A stretch of DNA of 64,000 nt, taken from assembly GCA_024760905.1 (NCBI GenBank), contig CM045735.1:7773161-7837160 (forward strand). Direction: 5' to 3'. Source of the DNA: Plotosus lineatus. Taxonomy: Eukaryota > Chordata > Actinopteri > Siluriformes > Plotosidae. The position numbers and the translations under genes are program-made. The notes below the pieces were generated by a model, which was not told the origin of the DNA, did not search any database, and saw only the letters and a list, made by a program, of their open reading frames with translations. This document shows, piece after piece, positions 43,540-54,200 of the stretch (positions are counted from its first letter, which is position 1; each line of letters starts with the position of its first letter).

Positions 43540-43899
43540 TTTATGCTCGACATTGTAGAATTATATTTTAATTTTTATTTACATAGCAATACAATGTGGA
43601 AAATATTTGGAGAAATGTTTTTTTAAAACATCCAGAATGTTTTTTCATGTTTGTTTATAGTTCGATTTTACATTTTGAAATTATATACTGTCAATAAAAT
43701 GTAATTACTGTGTACTACTTTGCATTTATTTTCTCTTTATACAGTATTTGAGTGGGAAAGATGAAATGTTTTTTTAATGTGTGATTTACATTCATTTACA
43801 ATTTATTTATTTATTTAATCTTAGAAACTATAATTTAAACTTTAACCATAAATGTACATAACACCATTTTAACTTACTATTTTCTACTATTTTATATGA

Positions 43900-43934
<35 letters not shown>

Positions 43935-44914
43935 CGCTATCCACACACAGAAATGAAAAATCCCTGCTATGTTTCAGTTTAAGTCAAACTGTGAGTCATG
44001 AGTAAGAAGTAAATTGTGTGTTGCCGAGACAGAGTGCAGGCTTAACCGATTGTAAAAGCGACGGCTGGTCCCTGTTTCTTTTTTTCCGTGTAAATTTCTC
44101 ATGGAATGGCTCCAAAACCACACTGACTCTGTCCACTGGAGGAACAGTGAAATGTGAACTGGCAAAAGGGAAAAGAAAGCAAGACAAATAGTACCAGCCC
44201 AGTCAGGATCAGAATATCTGCATCGACCCCTCCCTTTATTTCTCTCTCTCTCTCTCTCTCTCTCTTGCTCTCTCGCTCTTTGTGTTTCTCTCTTTCACCG
44301 GCACAGTAGCATCTATTTATTTCATCCCTCTCTCATTCCCTGGACAGCCCTCCCATGTCCACGGGGACACACTCGGTGCGGCATTCTCTTAAAACTTAGC
44401 GGCAATTTGATTGAGAATCTTTATGGTTTCTTGGGCACTCAGCAAAGTCTGAGACACTCGCCCAGGGGCAGGCACTGTCTGGATAGAGTCCTACAGTTTG
44501 TGGTTGAATTTCCTGGACCATTTACTCTGAGGTAGGAGATGGACACAGATGAGTGTCTCTGTATGAGGACGCCTACTTGCATGATTGTATATTCGGCTTT
44601 ATTATGTTTGATAGTGGTTTTATGGTGACCATCTTGGCACAGTGTAGTAAAGTGAACAGTCGGCTTGTAGATAATGTTAAATAATCATATCGTGCAGTGA
44701 ATATTCTTGGACCTGTACAACTGTTCTGCTCAGGTCTCTGTATGCATGTTCTCCACTTTAGATCGGAGTTGGACATGCATGGTCATGGAGCTGCACTTGT
44801 GAAAACTCTACTGCTTTGGTAGTTTCTCTAGTAATACCACGCTTCATAACAAATGTGTGCCAATATCAACCTGCAAGTGAACACAGCTTTGGAGCATGAA
44901 CTGATGCTATTCCA

Positions 44915-44945
<31 letters not shown>

Positions 44946-45535
44946 TTAAAATACCACTTGGGGTAATGGGAAGTGTGCATTAATATGACGTGCATGCTTG
45001 TTTCTGTACTGTGCAGTTCAGCTTTTAATTGTTGATCTTGCAGTTGTACAGTCAGCAGCAATTCCTGCTATCTGAATTAGCTCACACCTATTAAACTGTC
45101 ACACAAATGTGTTCCTCCACCCCTGGTATCTAGAGCTTCTCTCTCTCGCTCACACACACACACACACAGCCACAGACAGACCACTATACACCATCTTGGA
45201 ATCATCTTTCAGGTATAAGCTTACCACTTTAAATCTTCGCCCCCTCTATAAGATCTAATTACAACTCGTGGGTGGTCAGATCATTTATTTGCGTAACATT
45301 AGTACGGTAATATCAACATCATCGCTTAAGCAAGCTACTCCGTAACCGAGTGACAGACCATCACTTTAAACCCTGAGCTTATTCCTTGATGCACCTTCAA
45401 AGTTGTTAAGCGAATCACAGTGCTCTTCTCATTCTTCGCACTTTGGGTAATTATTTACGCATTATTACTTTTCCTTCACTGCATGATTGATCAACATCAC
45501 ATGCCTCCTCCATCTGCTGAAATGAATGTTTGTAT
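43540..45535. other. Intergenic DNA upstream of kcnk4
   Basis: Holds (ATT)n (43906-43935), (CT)n (44239-44282) and short (GA)n/(CA)n runs. A kcnk4 promoter or first exon probably lies here or nearby but cannot be placed. Confidence 0.45.

Positions 45536-45538
<3 letters not shown>

Positions 45539-45614
<76 letters not shown>
45539..45614. repeat. (TA)n(TG)n microsatellite
   Basis: About 24 TA units followed by about 13 TG units. Confidence 0.95.
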
Positions 45615-45615
<1 letters not shown>

Positions 45616-45975
45616 GAATGGTTCACCATTGTTAATGGCTTCGAATGAATGACATATGGTCGACATGGGCCTTACAATTTGACACAGGTGCAGCTATTAG
45701 TGTTTCTATACAATGCGGTTCCAAAACATGACTCGCTGTAGAGGTGCCAAATGAAAGGACAAAAAAAACAAAAAACAACAACTTTATTGCCTCTCATGCA
45801 TGAGCTGGGACACAGTATTGGATTATAGTGTACATTGTTTCCAGTGTGTTTCATGAAATGCTTTTAAGAATGCCATGCTTCAAGTTTCATCCACAGTTTT
45901 TATGTATCGCTATAAGTTGGATTCTGAATGCGTCCTTTTTAAGTTTAAAATATATCATTATTTCTTTCTCAATAG

Positions 45976-46087
45976 TGTCTCCTCGGTCTGACTGTGAGGA
46001 TTACCCTGTCAGTTACGGCTCGAAAGATTCGATCCTCAGCCGTAAAAACAGCTGGAAAAAGCGGAATAGTAAAAAGGGTAGAGAAAG
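45976..46087 (+). CDS. kcnk4: Possible upstream exon of kcnk4 (5' UTR or N-terminal extension)
   Basis: Flanked by a good acceptor (atttctttctcaatag|TGTCTC) and donor (AGAAAG|gtacgt). Its open frame (SPRSDCEDYPVSYGSKDSIL, then a Lys/Arg/Ser-rich stretch ending KKGRER) joins in phase to the exon at 48022. The joined frame stays open through the conserved start Met. There is no Met in this exon, so an N-terminal extension would need a further upstream exon. It may equally be a noncoding exon that is open by chance. Confidence 0.5.
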
Positions 46088-46119
46088 GTACGTACAATTT
46101 CCCATCATCATCATCATTG

Positions 46120-46330
46120 TATCACCACCTTATCATGGCGGAGGGGTTTCATGACCTAATGATCCTAGGAGCTATGTTGTCGGGGGGAGCAAAATGCCCC
46201 CTGGTAGGGTCACTCAAGGCAAACAGGTCCTGGGTGACGGTCCAGACGACCTCTATGCCAAATAAAGAGCAAACAAGGACACCATATCCCTTGCCTGGAC
46301 GCGGGCCAATTTCCCATCCTTTCAGCGTAA
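46120..46330 (+). repeat. LINE-leader-like repeat (tentative)
   Basis: The stretch gatcctaggagctatgttgt ... ctggtagggtcactcaaggc ... aacaggtcctgggtgacggt resembles a sequence I recall at the 5' end of fish non-LTR elements. It is cut off by the SINE C copy that follows. Low certainty on family. Confidence 0.4.
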
Positions 46331-46371
46331 TCTCTACTGTGTGCAGATTTAGTCGTTTTTTTTGTAAAGTC

Positions 46372-46672
46372 CATTGGTCTTTTTACACCAGAGCCATAGT
46401 GGCTCATAGGACTGGTACTTATCCCCAGTTTCCATAGTGTGAAGTGATTAGGAGTCCAACTCCTCCTGGATGGGACGCTAGTCCATCGCAGGTTACCTTC
46501 CCAGTATATTTTTACTGGTCCCCATTTATACTCCTGGGTGAACAGAGGCACACTTGTGGTTGAGACCTTGCCCAGGGGTCTTAGCACAGTGGGGGTCTGA
46601 TTAGGATTTGAACACACAACCTCCTGGTCATGAACCCAGAACCCTAACCACTATACCACCGGCCCCACAGAC
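46372..46672 (-). repeat. SINE C, full length
   Basis: Minus-strand copy from ggggccggtggtatagtggt (head) to ggtgtaaaaagaccaatgg. Confidence 0.88.
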
Positions 46673-46679
46673 TTAGTAT

Positions 46680-47515
46680 TTTAGCGAAGGAAAATACACT
46701 TTTGTCTCAAAACTATCACATCAAATAATTAAAGTATTAATAAATAACAACTTGTTTTTAACTGGTTAACAAAATAAAAGTCCAATGACTTATCCAAATT
46801 TACCATTTATTATCAAATTATGAATAAAAGCAGTTTAATCAATTCTAGAATGATAAATATGGTTGCTTACAATTTGTTTACAAAATGTGAAATCAGACAT
46901 ATCAGCATCATATGTGCTCATTCTCTATAACACTTTTGCATTTAAAGACACCGGAGCCAATCCTAGCTGACACTGAGTGAGAGGTGGGGTACACCCTGGA
47001 CAGGTCACCAGCCTCTCGTGGGTCTCACAAAGATACTGACAGCCAATTCTTTGCTTTCAAAATTTTTTTTCCCACCTCATTTCTAAGTCTATATTTTATA
47101 CAACTTAAACAGATTTATCACAGTTTTTCCTAATTAATGAAAGAGCACCACGAAAAGGCTTGTTATCTGTCTTATCTTCTTGCGTAGCCTTGGTAACATT
47201 AGCAAATTAACAAATTTAACCTTCGTCTGCTTTTTCAAATTACGATAAATTGATTTAATGCCATCAATGAAGGCAGAGGAGACTTCAATTTTGTACAAGT
47301 CTTTGCTTTCTCCAGCCGACTGAAACAGTTTTCTGAAGTACTGGCAGTGAACTTATCCTCGGGTTTCACCCGACAGTTATAGCCTTATCTATGTTCATTG
47401 ATATATGTAGATATAGATATATGGTATCACTCCAACTACACTGGGTAGTATGAGAAGGTCAAGACAAATGACCAGTCGACACGTTACTTAATACTGTAGC
47501 CCCACACATGAACCT
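46680..47515. other. kcnk4 upstream intron or flank, little recognised
   Basis: Only a short V-SINE-type tail relic (about 46955-47040, minus) is visible; the rest is AT-rich. Confidence 0.45.
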
Positions 47516-47529
47516 GATTACCCACATGT

Positions 47530-47532
<3 letters not shown>

Positions 47533-47567
<35 letters not shown>

Positions 47568-47604
47568 ATATAGGTATATATATATATATAGTGTATATAT
47601 AAAT

Positions 47605-47692
<88 letters not shown>
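47533..47692. repeat. (TA)n microsatellite block
   Basis: Two long TA runs with TATAG/TATG interruptions. Confidence 0.95.
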
Positions 47693-47695
<3 letters not shown>

Positions 47696-48021
47696 ATATA
47701 CAACGATATCAGTCTACGATTTATGCAAACTTTGGTAGTTATGAATTAATGTAAAATGAAACTCTGAGAGGGATTTAGTGTTTTCCGTGGTCTGGCTTTG
47801 TGCATCAGTGAAAACTCTAATTAATTGTTTACTGTCTTCACTACTTGACTCATCTTTCCTTTAGTGACTCACTTCTATTGAGTTCAAAATAAAAACCAAT
47901 GAGCAAGTTTAATTGAACTATCAATCATTATTAACTGACTATTCTGATGATACAAGTTTAAAAAAAAAAAAAGTGTTTTCTCAAGGGCTTACCATTGAAT
48001 GTGTTGTTGGTTTTGGTCCAG

Positions 48022-48283
48022 GCTTGATACAGACAGGAGCAGCACTGGCAGCAGTAAGAAGCAGGTGGCCTCAGGCCTGAACGGACGGACAGCCATGCGT
48101 TGCTCCACGCTGCTGTGCATCCTGACAGCTGTGTTGGTCTACCTGGTCATGGGAGCGCTGGTGTTCCACTACCTAGAGACTCCACATGAGGAAAAAGCAC
48201 GCAGCAAGCTTCAGGACACCCAACAAAAATTTTTGAACAATTATAGTTGTGTCAGCCCAGATATACTTCAAGATCTGATAGAG
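48022..48283 (+). CDS. kcnk4: kcnk4 exon with start codon, TM1 and cap
   Basis: Acceptor tttggtccag|GCTTGA, donor ATAGAG|gtacat. The region before ATG 48095 is open in frame (LDTDRSSTGSSKKQVASG). Confidence 0.92.
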
Positions 48284-51200
48284 GTACATAAAAGAATAAA
48301 GGGTAACTGCTCTCAAATTAAGAATCGATTAAGTATTGTTTTGTAAAAAAAAAAAAAAAAAAAAAAAAATTAATGCATATTTCACATTATTTTATTTGAT
48401 TAGGAGTGAATCTCCCTAACCCTGAAATGAATTGCATGAATAATGGATGGAAGGATGAAAGGATAGTTGGAAGAATGGGTGGATGGGTGATTGGATGGCT
48501 GGAGAGATAGATGAATTGATGGACGGACAAATGGATGAATGGATGGACAGATGGATGAATGGATGGACAGATGGATGGGTGGATAGATGGATGGATGGGT
48601 GATTAGTTGGTTGGATGGATGAACAGACTGATGGATGGGTAGTAGGGAATCATTTCTACATTTCATTGCTCAGTCTTACAGTTGAACTGGATTGTTGAAT
48701 GGATGACTGACTTAAAGAATTGATGGACTGAAGGATGGATGGATGGATAGATGGATGAATGGGTGATTAGTTGGTTGGATGGATGAACAGACTGATGGAT
48801 GGGTAGTGGGGAATCATTTCTGCATTTCTTTGCTCAGTCTTACAGATGAATGAGTTGAATGGATGGATGATTTAAAGAATAGATGGATCGAAGGATGGAT
48901 GGATGGATGGATGATTTGACTGATGGATGGATAGTAGGCAATCATCTCTGCATTTCATTGCTCTTATTTGCAGTAGAACCAGGCAGTGATTTCGTTAATG
49001 GAAGAATAGATGGATACATGGTTGAGTAATTGAATAGAAAGGTGGAAGGATGAACGGATGAAAGGATGGATGGTTGAATGGATGGAATGATGGATGAAAG
49101 GATGCATAAGTGGGTAAACGGATGGATGGACTGACTGACTGATGGATGCATGGTAGAAAATTAGTTCTGCATGTCATTTCTCCTTCTTACAGTCACTGTT
49201 TTGCTACATTATGCATCATGATAATATATGTTCTCCAAGATGGCATCATATTGGTGCAATAACAGTATTTTCAGTGACTATTTTGCTTCCAAATTTCCCA
49301 CAGAATTTCATTAAAGGATAACACTTCGGCGACAACTGTCCAAATCAGAAATCAGCCAGAAACCAGTTAAAAAATTCCAAAGCTTTTAAATGTAATAAAA
49401 TGAGGCCTGTCATTGGTTCAGAATTGAAAAAAAAAAAAAAATTAAATCTACTCACCTTACGTCAGGCATATTTATTTGTACAGTACATGAGAGGAAGTGA
49501 AAATCTCCCACTTGCATAAATGATTTTAATTTTATTTAATTTCAGAAGAACGTATTCAGGTAAACTTTAGTATAGGGAATACACCTAACTTGTGCAACTG
49601 GGAATTAATTTGAATCCTATTTGTTACGTTTATATGACAATATGAACTTATAAACACATTAGACATTGATCAGCTATAATGTTAATATAACCTGACTGGT
49701 CTGCAGTTGGACAGCTGAAAAATGCAGAAAGTTAAACACTTTGAGTAATTTTGGGCAACAGTAGGACTTCTGTAGGAAGAGACCAGACATGCTTCACTTC
49801 ACTCCCCATGTGCATCAGAGAACCTTGAGAACCTGTAACACTCTTTGCTTCTACCTTTCGGAGTCTCACAAGGCCCCTCACAAGACCCCCCCCCAACCCT
49901 GACCTGAATACACACAGACGTTTAACCATCACAACATGGCCCTTTTCAAAATGATATAGCTCCTTACACTTGCTCCTTTTTCCTGCTTCCTACACATCGA
50001 CTTCGAGAACTGACTGTTCACCTTGTGCCTACTACACCTCCACTCCTTGCCATGTGTCACTGTAATGAAATTATCACAGATTATCAATTCACTTCCACCG
50101 TCAGTGAGTGTAATGGTTTTAATCTTACGGCCAATCCGTGTACATTATTAACCGCAAAACAACTAAGTATTGTTTTGTTTTGTTTTTTATGGGAAAAATA
50201 CATTTTGCTAAAAGAAATCCAATAAAAGTCAATTGGACGGCATTTTGAAAAATCTCTACTCGAGTTTAAAGCGTAGGCCTCCGTCAGTCCCGAAGGACTA
50301 TGGCTGCGCTCTGGCCAGTATCCCGACTGGTGATACTCCCCAGTGCACAGAGCCTGGGTAGGGAGTAATGAGGGACAGGCTGTTACCCAAGCAGCAAGTC
50401 CCCCCCTGTCTCGGCGCCACCAGAAGGATCCAATGGAAAGGCAAGTGCCGATACGACTGGGTTCCAGTGCCGCTGCAGGAGAGAAACTACGGTCAATTTA
50501 GAACGGCCAATTAACCTACAGTGCACGTCTTTGGATTGCGGTGGAAACCGGAGCACCCAGAGGAAACCTGCACAAGCACGGGGAGAACATGCAAACTCCA
50601 CACAGAAACGCCCAGGCCGGGAATCGAACCCAGGCCTTCTTGCTGTGAGGCGGACGTGCTAACCACTACGCCACCATGCCGCCAAATCAAGTTTAAAGTA
50701 TATGATAAATATATACAGGGATCCCTCACTTTCTGCGGTTAATGGGAACCGAGACAGACACACACACACACACACACACCCGCGACCACTGATTTCCTTG
50801 AAGTAGGATCAACCTTCGCTTCAATTCATGTGGCTTCAGTGCATCACGTTTTTTTTTAATATTCATTGAATTAAAAAATAAGGAAATTATGGAAGAATAC
50901 GGAAAAAACAAGGCCAATTATGCAAAAAAAAAAACAAACAAACAAAACAAAAAACAACCCAAAACCCCCCAACAAAACTACTTACATTGTTGTGAGGTGT
51001 GCATCTGAGTGTGTGCGCGTCTGTATGTGTGTGTATTTATATTGTATTTACATCTTATGCATTATTTTTGAATGTTTAATTCAAAAATACATATTCAACA
51101 TATTTATAGTGTTGAATATGTATTTATTTATATTATATACACATATGCATGTATGTATACGTCAGTCGGGGGTAGCGATCCTACTTCGCGGAAATCGGTG

Positions 51201-54200
51201 GTAGTGGGGGGGGGGGTCGCGGTCCCAATTAATCGCGGAAAGTGAGGGATCCCTGTATATATACATATATATATTTATACTGTATATGACTGAATGTTCA
51301 AAAACATTGAACTGGCTAATTTATCAAATTCTTTGTAGATATTTTGTAATCTCCTCTCGCCCAAAAGTTTAATCCTATCAGGATCATTCCAGGACTGGTA
51401 ACCAATCCTGATTGTTCATTCATTTTCTAAGCCATTTAATCCTAATTAGCTCAGGGTACACCCTGAACACCTCTCCAGACCGTCATAGGGCCAACACACC
51501 CACACAACTATTCAAACTCACATTCGCTACCAGAGTCAATTTGGAACAACGTTCCAATTGGAGCCTAATTACATGTTACATAAAAAACATTACAATTACA
51601 TAAAAAAAGAATTGGAGCCTAATTACATGTTTTTGGACTGTGGGAGGAAACTGGAGTGCCCACAGGAAGCCCACCTTAGCACGGGGAGAATGTGCATACT
51701 CCACACGGAAACACCCGAGCCCAGGACTTGAACCTGGGTTCCGTCTCACTGTGTGGCGGACATGCTAACCACTATGCTACCATGGCGACTAGATATTGTG
51801 TAGCTAGATTTGAGAGCTGTTATAACCGTTAAAGGTTAAATATAATTCGTCGCTGGGTAATTCTGTGTATCATTGGAAAGCGGCCACCATAAATACACCA
51901 CTGACCATGTATTATTTGTATTAGGTGCAGCAGTTTTGTGCTTTTATCTTTATTAACCAACAACAGTGCATCATGTCAGGTCTTCCGAATAAAGTGATCA
52001 ATAAGCATAAATGAAAGTTGGCTGATCATACACAGTGTAAGGGACCGTGCACGAGGAATCGCATGCTATTATGTTGGCAGCCAACTCTCATTGTTACAGC
52101 TATGCCATTTATCCTTCTCAAATTTTTTTTTAAAAACCTGATAGCTGGTTATACTGTTAGTGCCAAGATTACAGCACATGATTACGCGGTGATGCTTTAT
52201 ACACAGTAATCTGATCAAGTGGAAAGAATGCCAGCATGGTGTGTACTTGGTTGCTGTCTAAACATACCAACTATCATTCTTTATACCTCTGCAGCATGTT
52301 ACAGAAGCCATTGGGTACGGTGTCAACCCAACGAACAATGAGACATTCACCAGCAGCTGGGACCTTGCCAGTGCATTCTTCTTCTCTGGCACTATCATCA
52401 GCACCATTGGTATGGCATTTCCACAATGCTGCATGAGCCCTGCTCCCTTTTAACTCCCAAGCATTGGCCTGCTTCATGCATTGTATGGATTGTTCGCCCC
52501 GCAAGCCCGCTATAAATGTCAGAGCGTCAAATCACATAGCATTTTCCTGTGGGCTCCAGGTTATGGGAACATCTCACCAAAGACAGAATGGGGACAGCTG
52601 TTCTGTATCTGCTACGCACTGGTCGGGATCCCTATGTTTGGGTTCCTTCTAGCTGGAGTAGGAGATCATTTGGGAACAGGGCTGAGGAATGCTATTGCTA
52701 AGATAGAGAGGCTTTTCCTGGTAAGAGAAAATGTTAATGATATTGGTGATGATGATGATGATGATGACGATGATGATAATGAATAATCACTGATTAAATT
52801 AGCCGTTATGTTTATGCATTTCATTATACATTCTTTATCAGTTTTCTGGCTACTCTAAAAACAATAACATTTACATCTTTCAAATTGCCTAATTATCTGT
52901 CACTTCCTGTTTCTATTCCAACATTGACAGAAGTGGAAAGTGAGTCCCACTATTGTTCGCATCATCTCCGCTGTGCTGTCCATCTTGCTGGGCTGCATAC
53001 TCTTCGTCTTTGTGCCAACGCTGGTCTTCCAGAAGCTGGAGAGCTGGTCCTTACTCGAATCTGCCTACTATGTAGTCATCACCCTCACCACTGTGGGCTT
53101 TGGGGACTATGTAGCTGGTAAACTTGAAAAGCTTTATTTCATCCATTATAATATTGCTTTCATTAATTGAAAAACTGTGGTGAAGTTACATTCATTCATT
53201 CATTCATTTGCCAACCCGCTTAATCCAACTAAGGTCACAAGAAGATCAAAAACACTGAGACTCTCAATGTAGCTGATTAATATAACGATATCCATGTCCG
53301 CAAGAACATGTACACAAAATCACCCCCCCACACACCAAATAAATATCCGCCCACACCCGTGACTGTTAATTCTCATCGATGTAATTTTCAATCCTAAAAG
53401 AGCATTTTTCTTCAAGGTTACACACTGGGTACCTGTGGACACCCGACTGTTGCAGGACTTTGCCTTAGGCAGATTCTCCCGTCATTCAGGTGAAAGCTGG
53501 TTTAACTCTCTACCCCTGGGAGCCCGGCGTGCTTCCGATGTGAGTAAATAAGCAGCATTTTCTTTTCGCAGTTGTTTTTGGTGATGCAGTGGTCTTTGTT
53601 TATGACGCACCTGTCGGCCACTGTAAAGTACTCAGTCATTATTTTGAAAAGCCATGGAGCCGCATCAGAGAGGTGAAACGCCACATACGGCACCGGAGCT
53701 GAGGGTTGCCGACCCCTGTTCTAGACACTTGGGTGAAGAGGGGAGCTGAGCTGTCAACCGATCACCACCTGGTGGCGAGCTTGTTCTGGTGGCAGTGGAA
53801 ACTGCCTCCAGACCTGGCAGGCCAAAGTGTGTATTCAGGGTCTCCTGTGAACATTTGTCAGAGTATCCTATCAGATGGTTCTCTAACTCCCACCTCCGGC
53901 AGAGCTACAAACACGTCCTGAAGGAGGCGGGTGACATGGAATCTGAATGGGCCACGTTTCTTGCCTCCATTGCTGAGGTGGTAGCCCATAGCTGTTGCCG
54001 GATGGTCATCGGTGCCTGTCGTGGCGGTAACCCCCAAATCCGGTGTTGGACACCTGCAGTGAAGGGGGCTGTCCAGCTAAAAAAGGAGGCCTGTCAGGTC
54101 TTACTGGCCTGTGGGACTTCCAAGATTGCTGTCTGATATGAACAGGCCAAACGTGCTGCAGCCCAAGCTGTCACCGATGCAAAATCTTGGGCATGGGAGG

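Noticed and set aside
48400..49177. Ser/Pro/His/Ile-rich open frames on the minus strand
   Set aside because: They are translations of the GATG tetranucleotide satellite, with no start context or conservation signal.
48420..49192. CRISPR-like array
   Set aside because: Repeats are imperfect tetranucleotides without regular unique spacers, in a vertebrate intron.
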